From NCBI GenBank assembly GCA_963575645.1, contig OY754470.1, positions 5,030,501-5,094,500 on the forward strand: a DNA stretch of 64,000 bases, written 5' to 3'. Shown in pieces: positions 28,533 to 42,300 of this stretch. The stretch comes from Xanthostigma xanthostigma (Eukaryota; Arthropoda; Insecta; Raphidioptera; Raphidiidae). Every line of letters starts with the position of its first letter. Position 1 is the stretch's first letter. A program made the translations under genes and the position numbers. The notes below the pieces were generated by a model. That model worked only from the letters and a program-made list of their open reading frames with translations, was not told where the DNA came from and made no database searches.

Positions 28533-31500
28533 CTGTAAAAATAAGATAGTCAATTGTTAAAAACATTATTTTTTTTTACAATATTTGAGACAAGAAAAAT
28601 CGTCAAGAATTTATAAAATTTTCATATTAATAATAATAATTTCCTTTAACTCCTAAGTGGAGCATAGGGACTCTACGAAATTTTTGAATCTAGTCCTATC
28701 TTTTGCCATATTTTTGACTTGAAGCCAGGTAGTTCCTTGTTCCATAACTTCTTCACGAACAGTTTCATACAATAAATATAATACGAATCAAAAACTGTAA
28801 CTTTACCTGAACATGTTCTTGCCATCTCCCGACTTCAATCTGCCAACTGAACCAAAATGTACTTTGACAGGCGCCACCGCACTAAGTTGAGGCTTTCCTT
28901 GATCGGTTGCTCGAACCACCAGCTGAACATCTCGCGTACCTTCAACTGAATTGACGTAACTACGGTTAAAAACAACCAAACCGGTCGATTCGAAAACTGT
29001 GAAACCCGGAACTGATGTCAGCAAGGAGTAGCGTATTATCGCATTCGAACCACTATCGGCATCCGAAGCGTTCACCGCCAAAAGTTCCACGTTTGCGTTT
29101 GTATCCCCTTCTGAAAAATAAACGTATTGCCTGTTTATAATAATACTAGCGTGACCTGTGCGAATTATTCGCACTAAATAAGTATAATAATTATCACTTC
29201 ACAAAATTATTTTTTAAATATGATTGCAGGTATTCAATTCGTTTCTAATTTTGCACACTGCTTATAACGTTCTTCTTTTTGTTGTAAAAGAAATATTTTA
29301 CTAAAATTGTCATATAGAGGCGCAAGTAGCAAAAGTGTTGTTCAGCGTTGCCCATCAGATGGCAGTATGCAGTATTTACAATATGAAGGTCAGATGAAAG
29401 ATTGAAGTGTTAACGTTACGCCGTCAGATGGCAGACGTTGTTCAGAGTTTAATTAATTTACAAAAACAATAGCAATAATAAATTTTTTAGTTGTCGATGT
29501 CAGTAGAGCAAGCAACTATCTGTAAAATGATATATAATTTATGTGGAGAAATTGTGTGGTTTTTTCTAAACAGGGAGGCAAACATCTTAAACCTTAGCGT
29601 ATTAATATATATGATGATTTCGGTGGAAACAATTATTGTATTCATTAAAATTAATAATCAAGTGTCGTTGAAAACGCGCGTTAAGAAAAATTACCTGGTA
29701 GAGTGGCATGATATGCCGGCTGTTCAAATATTGGAACATTATCATTTACATCTGTAACTTTCACTGTTAAAGTCGACTGGGCCGTGTGTATCTTATCTGA
29801 AGCCATAACAGTCAAACCGTATTCTTGTTGCATTTCAAAATCCAATTTCTGTTGCAGAATTATTTTTCCACTGTATCTGTCAATTGTGAAAAAAGATTTC
29901 ACATCATTTGAATCACTATCCGAGAAACTGTACATTAAAGCTGGACTTGTATCGACATCGTTAGCTGTAATCGAAGTCAGGACTGTTCCAACTTCGGTTC
30001 CTGAAAAAAAAAATAATATTACATTAAATTATTCCAATAGTAGTTGAATTTTAGACAGTTAATTAGGTGCCCACGAAGATGAGACACAAAAGAAGACAAA
30101 AGAGTTGTAACTTGTAAGCAAGTCTCTTCATTATGAGTAAGATTTATTGAAGACAAGTTTGAATTGATAGAAATAGTAACTTCTTCTCGAAACGTGAACG
30201 ACAATAATAATACAAATACAAAAAATAAATATAGTTTAAAAAAAACTAAAAAACACGCTTTATATCGAACTAAAAAGTAAAAAATATTTTTTTTAAAATA
30301 AGCTTAAAACAATAATGAATAAAAAATACTAGTATTATTGTGAAAAAAGCGTGGGGCGCTCGATGTACGAAAATGTGGAACATAGCGCCCCACGCTTTTT
30401 TCACAATAATACTAGTATTTTTTATTCATTATTGTTTTAAGCTTATTTTAAAAAAATTATTTTTTCTTTTTAGTTCGATATAAAGCGTGTTTTTTAGTTT
30501 TTTTTTAAACTATATTTATTTTCCACTTTTTAGTTCGATTTATTGTCAAAAATTTGCCGAAAAACAAACAATTTTTTTTTCGGCGTGGACGGGATTAGAA
30601 CCCACGACCCGTGATTCCGAGAGTTGACGTCAGCGAAGACCTGTGCCTTAGACCGCAGGCTAACCACTGTAGTTACAGTGCTGGCATATTATACTGCAGT
30701 AATAAACCACTTGCTGTAGTCCAAACTAAGGTTACAAACAAACATACATACATACAAACTTACAAGTGAAGTTAATATAAAGCGTGTAAAAATCTTACCT
30801 TCGCTGATATTTATTACACTGTGAGGTGGAAATGTGGGTCGATTGTCATTAATATCGATAATATTGATTCGGATCGTTGTAGTTCCAGTCATCTGCGAGT
30901 CACCCTCATCAGTCGCTATAACAGTCAATCTGTAAACATCTCTGATTTCCCGATCCAAAACGATATTTGTGTTAACAATCCCGCTAAAGGCCGGCTCGAT
31001 TATAAAAGCATTATCGTGATTGCCATCGACTATGTGATACAACAAACGAGAATTTCCGCTGGAATCAGCATCGATTGCTTTAACACGAATCACTTCAATC
31101 CCTTTATTTTTTCCTTCCTCGATAACAGCATTGTACTGTTGTTGAGTAAATCTCGGTGAATTGTCATTTTCATCGATCAAATTCACAATCACATCGCAGT
31201 ATCCATAAATCGGGAAACTCCCCTCCGTTCTGGCTTCAATGATTAATTTAATAGCGGTGTACACTTCGTAGTCTAACAGTGTCGGGTTTTTGACAGTTAT
31301 TCGGCCCGAATATGTATCAATGTCAAATATATTAGCGTCGTCGCCCGATTCAATCGAATAAACGATATTTTGCAACCTCCCGTCACTTTTGACTGCCGAA
31401 ACTTTGGCGACGTACGTTCCGTAAGGAGAATTTTCTTTTAACGTAGCGTTGTACGGAGAATTTTGAAAATTTAATTTAGGTGCATCTGGTGACGCTTCTC

Positions 31501-34500
31501 CCATATGAAGTTCTATCAAGCCCTTAGTGCTTTGAGGTGGATTTCCTTTATCGGTTGCCAATACTTGGATGCGAAATATTTTTCCGTTTTGATTGTTTAA
31601 GCTCCGAGCGGTAGTCAATATACCGGTGTTCGGATTTATTCGAAACTGGGAATTAGTTTCGTCGTCCGGCAAGCTGTAAAGTATTTCGGCGTTCGTCCCT
31701 TCATCCGCATCTCTTGCTCTGATTCGTAATAACGTCTGTCCTGGTTGGGTGTAAGCGTTGATGTGTTTGATGAAAGGATATTCAGAAAATACTGGTTTGT
31801 TGTCGTTGACATCCGAAATGGTAATCTGCACTTCGGCAGTCTGGAAGAGAGAGTTGTATTTGCCACTATCTCTGGCAATGACGAAAAAGCGGTACAAGCT
31901 TTGACGTTCGCGATCGAATTGGCTGGAAACAAAAAGACAGATTAATATAGATAAGACGTCAAACTAAAATATACAAGGATAAAATGTAATGAAATATTCC
32001 TCAAAAGTATCAAATACGAAACATATTTAAAATATTTTCAATAAAAAAAGTTTATTGTTTTCGAATACATCGATTGGCAAACATGCAGTTTAGTGGTCCC
32101 TACTTTCAGATTTGACAGCATGAGTGACGACGGCGCTGCTGAACTGTTTACAAACTATGCTTAGCCCAATGTACGGAAAATTTTGTTTAGGTGTATATCA
32201 CTGTCAGGTGATTTATCAATTACACCAGGCGCGGTCGCAGCCTGAAATTTTGGGGGGGGTCACTCACTACACTAATAAAAAAAGTCGTCTTTTTGTATTG
32301 TAGCTAAAAATTTTCTTTTATTATTTGGCAAATTTTTGAGATTTTTCAATTTGACTTTAGATTTTGGGGGGGGTCATGTCCCCTGTGACCCCCCCCTTCG
32401 GACCGCGCCTGAATTACACTATCTCCGTTATATTTCCGGCGGGTCATTAATGATTCATGTGAAATTATAGTACAATAAGGAAACTGATTTAAAAATGATT
32501 AATATATATTATTTTGTTCCTTTCTGTTTCAGAGATTTTGTCGGTTTTTAAAAGCTTCATTTGCTATGCGCAGAAAAGCAAACAAAATTGACTAATTTAT
32601 CGAAAAGAATGATATGAAAAAATAGGTACTATATATTAAATTATGTTTTCTAATTGTTTATATTTTGGAAATGTATGAAAATTACTTATGAAACAAAACA
32701 ATGTACCTAACGATAAAAATTCTTAAAGTTGCACAGTAAATGATACAGAAATGGTTGTAGCAGTACTTATTTATTAGCAAAAAGTAATTTTGTTAATGCA
32801 GACAATAATATAAAGTTACATTAAAAAATAAATACAATTCTATATTCAGAACGAGTTTTAAAAAGAATCAAGTCTGTAAGTAGAAACCGATGAGACAATG
32901 CATGTATGTGTGTTACAGTCTATAAAACCAAATCTCGCATACGCATAATACAGCAAAGGTAAAAAATTGGTTGTCTGTAAAGTCGGTTTACGGACGATAG
33001 TTTTACGTGATAACGTATTCCGTAATACATAACCTAAACCTCCCAAAATTTGGTTTCAATCCGCTTATCCTTGGTGTCGGAATGATAAGAAATGTCAAAA
33101 GTGACGTTTGCAACTTACAAAGTATTATGTTCTAATAATAATTAGTTATTCCAATACTTAACTTAGAAGGCTTTGCATTTCACAATATACTAATGTCAAA
33201 AAATTGAATTAAACATTAGAAATGCAGCTGTTTTCATGTTAAGACAAGACATACGTTTGCTTCTAATTTCCATGTACGGCAAACAAAGACAACCGACCGC
33301 GTCGCGCCATGCATTACACAACATTGCATTTATACAGCTATTTTTCTATATAAATTTGTATAAAATATTTTTCTATATAAATTTGTATAAAAAAACTGTC
33401 AGGCGGAACGTTAGGAACGTTACGTTACACTTTTTCGAACATGCAGCCGGTGTTTTATCAATTTATAAGATTGGTGATTCATCAATTTATAAGACGTTAT
33501 CACGTCAAAAACAAAAATAAATAATACCAATCTCGTTTACTTGCAAGATTTGGCTCAATAATTGACTGACTGTCAAATATGTAAAGTTGATTAAAAAAGC
33601 ATATTAATTAACGTGACTTTTCTTGACGCTCAATATAAGAAAAGTGTGTCAAAAATGTAAGCTTTTATTTGCAAATAACTCAAATTTTAACAGTTTCTGT
33701 TAGATTTGAACATTTTCTATAAAATGTTCTTTGATCAAAGTCTTTAAACTTCTCTTGCCAATTGAAAGAATTGCAAATGTCTGGCCAGTAGTGTACACAA
33801 TATACTGAGAGACTGCTATAGCAATGGGTACTGCAGCTTGTCTTTGGTTTTGGCATATGAATAGCCCTTCGCGTGACACAACACATTAAATTATGCTAAA
33901 TAGATATATATTATATACATACAGATTGCTAACAACGGCTGTGTTGATTCACTGTACAAAAAGCAATATACAGAAATAAATTTCTACCGATTTTTCTTCT
34001 AAGCGTTGTAGGTACACGTCTATATTTATTTAAAGTTCTATGAGTCACAGACATCGATTACAGGGCCGTTAGTTATTGTGGATTATAGACGCTCGACAGT
34101 CAAATAACATTAAACGACGACTAGTTACAGTAGTTCAAATTATCAACGAAAAAACAATAATGGATAAATTACAAACACAACAAATGTTTGTTGTTTTATC
34201 AGTGTGTCTAGCGAATTCAGAAAAAATCTCCCAGTTTTTCTCGCCTTAAACAAAAACAAACACACGCACCCTCTAACTCCACGCTAACACCTTATGTTAC
34301 AGACTTTTGCATCTTTTATCTCATATTAAAACAACAAATGAAAAAATTAGTAACAATGTGCCAACAAATAAAACTTTTCAAACAAACAAAAAAATAATGT
34401 TAGATAATACAAAAATAACATATATTGTTATTGTTGTTCCTACCAAGAATGAAACTCCCCTATTTTTTATTCGATTCCCTGCAATTTGAAAAACTTCCCT

Positions 34501-36263
34501 TATGCTTGAAGAATTTCCCGACTTTTTCCTGATTTCTATCGGTGATTTTTTTTTCCCGGCTTTTTCCCGGACGCAAGACATAAACTACGCTTTCCAGCCC
34601 GGGTTCGCCCGAGTAGATTTTAATTTGTCAAGCAGAGTAATAAAATATACCTCGCGTATCCCTATGAATAAAATTTCCAAAAAATGCAAGACTTACCCGA
34701 CTGTAGTAATGATTCCAGATTTGTTATCGATACGAAACAACCAATCAGATTCGTTGGTCAAGGAATACACGATCTTCCCGTTGACTCCGAGATCCAAATC
34801 GGTAGCATGGACTGTTAAAACCAAACTATCGGCCGGGATGTTTTCGGGTATTGTTTTAGTGTACTGGTTCTGATCGAACCGCGGTTTGTTATCATTTTGA
34901 TCATCGACACTGATCGATATGTTGCATTGGCCGCGCAGAGACGTTGGAACGCCGTGATCTTGAGCTTGGACTGTCAGCCAATAGCGGCTTCGTTCTTCAC
35001 GGTCCAAAGACAAGGCAGTCAATTCACCTGTTCGTTGATCGATTGAAAACTTATTTCCAATATTACCACCTGGAAAATCGATAAACGATGTGATTAAAAA
35101 ACTTAATCATTCAACAGTTTCTTTGGATCATAATTATTCTTGACTTGATGATTCAGTTCCGTTATAAAGTAATTTTTCTTTTATGACAATTTTTTGAGCG
35201 CTTTCGGGAATAGGTGTCCCATCATCAGAATGAAATTAAAATAGAATTCATGTCAATTCCTTATGCATCCATTTAAGTTTTAATGACGAACATTATCGAA
35301 AGCGCTCAAAAAAATGTCATAAAAGAAAAATTAAATTTTTTGGAATTGTTTTATTAACTGACCTATTTCATTACAAACATCCAAACTCATCGTCACAATC
35401 TTAAAAGTAATTAGTTATTAATTGCAACATTGCAATCGATGGATAGTCATAGGTTTACTAATTATAATGATTCTTGTTCAAAAGATAATTATTCTTAATT
35501 CTTTATTGAAATTAGTCATTAATTTACAAAGAAGTCAATAATTGAATTATGTTGAGTAGCGATTGATATCAGAAATAAAAGTTATAAAAATGGTACCGAC
35601 CTATAATACTATAGCTGATGTCACCATTTACACCGATATCCCTATCTCCTGCAACGACGGTATGAATTACGGCAGGATCACTATTTTCTAGTACAGCCAG
35701 TGGATAGCAAGCCCCAACTGCAAATTCCGGCGGGTAATCATTGATATCGGTAATCGTAACGACCAGCGTCGTAACATCGAACAGTTGTCCACCGCCGCCG
35801 CCATCTTCACTGCCGTAACCGCCATGTTCGGTCACATATACCGGAACTGTGTATTGATCGTGCGACTCGCGATCGAGACTGCCACGAGTCGATATCGTAC
35901 CACGAATCGGATCGACTGTGAATTTATCATCCGCTATTCCTAACGGTATCGAGTATGTCAGATTTCCACCTAAAAACAAACCAAACGAATAAGTTATCAA
36001 AATTGTTTAGAAACGTCATTGTTCTAGTAAAACTCCAAACAGCATGACTATACAGGATAACAGGACTAGCCAAAATCCAAGGACGCTAACAAGGCTAACT
36101 CCGTACCTACGTAGTGGATACATACATAAGTAGGTTAAGTTACATTTATTAATTGAAATGTTAACTGCAAAGGTATTGTTGGTTTGCACTAGCAAGGTCG
36201 CCATGTATTTTATTTTTTATGTTTGACGCTATTTATACTGTGTATACAGTCTTTAATAAAGTC

Positions 36264-36310
<47 letters not shown>

Positions 36311-39300
36311 GTTTCCTTTATCCTGGCAGGATCGCCATGTGTTGTTGCCTTTAACTGGCATGATCGCCATGTATTGTTGGTGGATGTTCAGGTTCTTTTC
36401 GAGTTAGTATTTTTTTTTTAATTTGATATAATTATATTTATTTACAAATACCAACGTCGACATATGCCAGCTAGCGCTGGCATAGCCACCACGTCTTCAC
36501 TACATAACTCCCTTTCCTCTTTCCAATATACATATATTAATATTATATTGAAATGCCAACCCATACGTTTCAACTAGAACACTCAAGTAAGTGTTATAGT
36601 CAACACTACCTTTGCAATTTACATTTCAATTAATATACATAACTTAACCTACTTATATAAGTAGGTTAAGTTACGTAATATACGTAACTTAACCTACTTA
36701 TGAATGTATCCACTACACCTATATGGGAAAGTAAAAAAAGATGTTAACATACCATCTGGAAGAGTAGATTTCGCAGCAACTTTAACGATAAAACTTCCGA
36801 TTTGAGCATCTTCCGAAACATTTGCATGATAGACATTCTTGACAAATCTTGGCGGGTTGTGTTTCGAGTCTTTCACAATCAATTTCAGTTCCAAATTCGT
36901 CCTCTTCTGTACCCCAACACCGTGATCACTGGCCGTTATGTTCAGCAAAACTCCATTTTTAACCGAACTGTCACTCCAAGGTTTAGCTAAAGCCAACACG
37001 CCCGTATCGTAATTCAACGTGAAGTTGCCTTCGTTGTTACCACCGGAAATAACGTAAGTAACTCTGCCGTTTTCACCGGAATCATTATCCACAGCAACTA
37101 TGTGACACAGGGTCATTCCAACAGTTACACTCTCACTGACAAGGACAGTTTTAAATCTCGGGGACACAAATTTGGGGGCGTTGTCGTTCGCATCTTTGAC
37201 AAGTATCCTCGCCGTAACCGAAGTGGACAGTCTTTCGGAATGATTCGAGGATTGGTCGGACGCCAACAAGACAAGAGTATATTCTTTCAGCACTTCGTAG
37301 TCCAAAGAATGTGTTAGGGTCAGCGTTCCGGTCAACGGATCCAAACTGAATGTGCCGGTGATGTTTGGATATTGTCGGATAAGTTTGTATCTTATTTCGC
37401 CGTTCGATCCGGCATCGATATCCGTCGCCGTGAAGTTGTAGATCTGCGCTCCGATCGGAGTGTCTTCGGCAACAGGTATCACGATCGGATCGGCCATCCA
37501 ACGAGGCGCATTGTCGTTGACGTCGTCGATGTCGACGCGGACAGTGACGGCACTGCTTTGGGGATTGTTCATTGCGCTCGTGTCCAGAGCACGAACTTCG
37601 AGACGGAATTCTGACTGCACTTCGCGATCTAGTTCACGAGCGACTACCAGAGAACCGGTGCTTCGATCCATTGCGAAAGCTCCTGATATTTTATCGGATA
37701 ACAGTGACGTCAGTGTATACGTCACGAGACTGCCGGTGCTGCCTTGGATAATATTATCGAGATCGGATGAATCGGTTGTTGCCACGGAACCGATCATGAA
37801 CCCAACCGGGACGTCTTCGCGAATCTGCGGAAAAAGAAGACGAAGAAAATATAGAATAAACACTCATTGATTAAATCATCAAAATATTATTAATTTTTTT
37901 TTGTTAATTCTAAGTTTGAAGTACATAAATTGGCAATATTGAGAAAAAGCGCTTTATTCTAAAAACAACACTATTGGCAAAACTCAAATAAACCTAATAG
38001 TACCGTTTGATAAATAATCTGCAGCTTTATTTGAAAAATTAATAATCAAGTTTCTATCTCAAATACTGCATTTTTTGCATTTTTTACATTTTCACTGTTT
38101 CGAATAATAGCACAGATAAGAAGCAATGTTTTATATAAAAATTAGATACTGAAAATATCCATGATAGGTAGAGAAAAGAACCTTGATTTTCACGGAATTT
38201 ACTTTCAGTTTTTTCATATTACTCCAAGATTTTTTAGTTTAAAAGTAACCAAATATATTTTTCATATTTTGCGAGAACAAATTTCTTCAAATCATTATAA
38301 ATAATGATCAAGTTTTTCAGGTAAAAATTACTGAGTGTTGATAAGTACATAATAAAGAACATATTCTGTAATATAATTCCACAAAAGATGCGTTATTTTT
38401 TCGAAACCAAGTCAATTTACTATATAACGTACTTTGATAAAGTGGAGACTTTAATTAGAATTAGAATTAGAAATAATTTATTCCAATAATAATTTTACAT
38501 TCAAGGTACAAAATAAAGGCACAGGTTACAATTGTGCACGGATCTACAATCATCTGCCAAATAATATAAAAAGTATTAATAATATTGTTAAGTTCAAAGG
38601 AACACTTAAAAAATTTCTGTATAATGGCTGTTTTTATTCACAAGATGATTTTTTTAATACTGTGTGATTTTTGTACTGACGTATCCAATAACCGTAACAG
38701 GTTCTTAATGGAATAAATATATATTATTATTATTATTAAAATAAACTTCCTTTGGAATTAACCTACCCAACTTGGCATAGGTAAGAATGGAAAACTTTGC
38801 TCCTCTCAGGTTTACTGTCAACATTTGCACATTTTAAAACTACGATCCATTTAAATACCAAAAATCAAAGTTTCTTTGAGAAAAAAAAACACCAAACCTT
38901 ACAACTTAATAATGAAATATGTTTTGAACTGTAGCTATATTGGTTTCACAACGACGTTGTGTGTAGCTACAGGATTTCATCATCAACAATATAATTTAAG
39001 AAAAGTTACGTTAATTCTATCAAACTCACCCTGAAAACAAGACTCGAACTAGAGAAAGTCGGTCTGTTATCGTTGAGATCTAGGACGTCGACGTTGAGCA
39101 CCCGTATTGTTTGTTTCGGTGGTTTGCCCCCGTCCGTGGCGGCCACCGTCAACCTGTAGATGGCGCGTTCTTCGTGGTCCAGCGCCTGTTTAGTTCGAAT
39201 CACGCCGGACATTGGATCAATGGTGAAGACTCCATATCTAATAAAAACAAAATGAAACAATTCTTGATCATATATTTCTGGTTTCTAAGGTGAATCAGTG

Positions 39301-42300
39301 GCGGATTTTCCTTAAGGCCCAGTAGGCCCGGGCCTAGGGCGGCCAATCATGACAAAACACATTATGGTGTTTGGCGGGCCGCACTGCACGGTGCAGTCTG
39401 CACCGCATCGTATAACAATAGTCTTCCTAAAAAAGCGATCGGAATATATCTAATTTAGATCAATAATTTGGACAGTTGAGTTTTTTTTTTAAATGCATTT
39501 AAAACAGACAACTTATTGAAACCAACAATGTTGAGCTATTGTCGAGGATTTTTTTTTATAAATTTGATTTTAACGCTTTTCTAAGATGATTTTACATCAG
39601 CTTTGTTGATAGCGCGCAACTTCTAAGTTCAAAAATGAGTTCGTGAGAGTGTATATATACAGAATGTCCCACGACATGACTGCCATAGCCTAGGGCTGTG
39701 TTGCTGGGGTGATTTCAAGTCAAAAATGTCTAATAAACATATACCCGGAACGCTATCCTAACTGAAATTTTAGATAAGTAGTAGTAGGAATTCCCTACTA
39801 ATTTAAAAACCATTTAAAAAGAAATCGCTTTATTGAATTAGTTGCTCAAAATGTCCACCCAGTTGCTGTATACATAGTCTAGCTCTTCTTAGAATTGAAG
39901 TGGTAGCTCTGCGAAGAGTCTCAGGATCAACTCGAATAAATACTAATGGTGATTCACAGCCACCTGGTCTTTTTAATAATAACAAAACCAACAGTCGAAC
40001 CTAATACCTGCATCAGTGGGCTTACTTATTTAAAATTTCAAATGCTTCTATAAAAATAGCGTTCCATTTTTGACTTGAAATCACTCCAGCAACACAGTCC
40101 CAGGCTATGGCAGTCATGTCGTGAGACACCCTGATTAGTGTATATTAAATGTTTTATTTAAATGTGCAATTATCCCTGAAACCTCGGAAAATATTTCAAG
40201 CTAGCAGCTATTATAGTTAACTAAATTTCTGAATCGATTTCGATAAAAGTTGGCAATAAAGTAAATTCATTATGTAGTCTATGATCTATTTGAGAAAGGG
40301 GCGGCTGGTACTTACTACATGGTCTGGGCCCTAGGGCGGCCAAGACTGCAAATCCGCCACTGATCGATAGTAGGGAACCCGATTATCAAAATTTCTTCTT
40401 CGGATTTTAGTTTTTTCCAATATATACTCTTAACAAAAAAACCCGGTCCACCCCAGCTTAAAATCCTGGTGGAACCAATGCTAAATTATCTTCACGTAAT
40501 ACATTTGAAGAAACTTACCCGTCCGAATCCCGTCCTTTCAAAATCGAATAAGTGACAGACGCATTATCCCCGGAATCCTTGTCGACGGCTCGCACTCTGA
40601 CAACCTCCGTCCCCGGAGGCTGTTCTTCGCGTACACTGACTTCGTTCTCGCGCGGATCAACAATTTCGGGAGCGTTGTCGTTGACGTCGCCCACGGATAT
40701 TCGCACGGCGACGCGCGAATGACGCTGCGATGGACTGCCTTGATCCCGCGCTTCAGCCACCAAATCGTACGAAGCGCGGAGCTCACGATCCAACGGTTCG
40801 CGCGTTACTATCTCGCCTAGAAAAGAAAAGATACACAATATATTAATACAACTGACATACAAAATATTGACAACCAGTGATGTGTCACTCCTGAACGAGT
40901 CGTTCATAATGAACGACTGTTTTCTCGGAGCGGAGCGAGTCGCTCTTTTTTTTGTGAATGACTCACTTCGAGCGCCATTGCTCTGTAGAGCTGTAACAAA
41001 CCGTATGTATTCGTTACTGAGTAACGGGTACATCGTCTGACTCGAAGTAACGAATCGTTACTTACAAATTCATTTCGTTACTCGAATCTTTCGCATCCAT
41101 GTCAGTTCGACTCGTTTGATGCGGTCATACGCTATACGAATGAAGTCAGACCGTATCACGTATGCGACGCGCCTCGATGCGAAGGTACATGCTTGATGCT
41201 GTTAGTACACGATTGTATGTCGTATGAAAAGTAACGAGTAACGGTAACGATACGAAAGTAACGGGTACTGGTTCTTTAAGTAACGAATACATACGGGTAC
41301 ACAATTTCTCGTTACTTTTATAGCTTTATTGCTCTGTGCTGAGCTGTTCCGTATTGTTGCATTCGCACATTTACAGAGCGCACACAGCACGGGCCACAGA
41401 GAAACTAGTGATTTTTGCACGTAGGAAGTTATCTTTGCTGAGTCATTTAATGTTGAATGACACACTGTAAGTGTAATAGTACTAAGCTTAACAGTGACTT
41501 AAACCATTCACATTGACGTCGTTGACAAAGATATAATATTGTAACAATAAACATTATTATTGTTAATCTTTTATTATAGTTTATCCTAAATCTGAATAAT
41601 ATAAGATCAGAATCATAATAAAATGAACAATTAATATTGTAGAGTGGGCCAGTATCTCTAATGTAAAAGATGAAGAAAAACTGAGAAATGATCATTAAAT
41701 CAACGCTATAAATGTGCATCAAAGACAACATAAACATAACGTTATTGTGAATTGAGACTTAGAAAAAATCTTGTAATAGATATCCACTTCTACTAGAATT
41801 GAATCCTGTTTAATTCACGTGCTCAGTTTGGTGTCACGATATTCATAAATCTGTGAATGAATGTTTACTATAAAGAAATAATAAAAAATAAATCATCCAT
41901 ATTCATAAATATCGGAATACTTTCATGAACGCACGCAAGACACGAAATTCGATAGCAAACGGAGAGCCACTTATAACCGTCCTATCAATTGAAGAGAGAG
42001 AAAGAGAAAGAAGTGCGTATAGTTGATCTGTTTAAATTGGAAGAAGATACAAAGAACACAAGAAGAGTTACATGTGTGTAATGCAGGGATGTCCATTGTC
42101 GGTTTGGACTAATGAAAAATAGATTTCTGAGGGTGTTGATTTTTTTTGTTGCCTTTCGTTGGGAAGTTGAATTCTTGTTCATCTTTATTAAAGTTTTCCA
42201 AGGTTTTTTTGACAAGTGGGTCACGCATGCGAAATAATAATGAGATAACTAAAACAAAATTATACACTAGCTTAAAAGTAAGTACATTGTTTTGGGTTTA

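Noticed and set aside
25890-28560. Long plus-strand open frames opposite the dachsous terminal exon and other cadherin exons
   Set aside because: They are antisense shadows of a conserved coding exon. The minus-strand frames carry cadherin motifs, while these do not resemble anything.
30591-30680. Calling the three tRNA-like sequences functional tRNA genes
   Set aside because: By eye each lacks at least one paired stem (acceptor or anticodon, T stem in the 53.5-kb copy), and they sit in repeats. tRNAscan-SE would decide.
39296-40362. 8-bp target duplication for the CAGTGGCGGATTT element
   Set aside because: The flanks AGGTGAAT and ATCGATAG do not match, so the superfamily is left open.
40872-41460. 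Complete hAT element beginning CAGTGATGTGTCACTC
   Set aside because: The left end and GAACGAGTCGTTC palindromes look hAT-like, but I could not find a matching right end or an 8-bp duplication.
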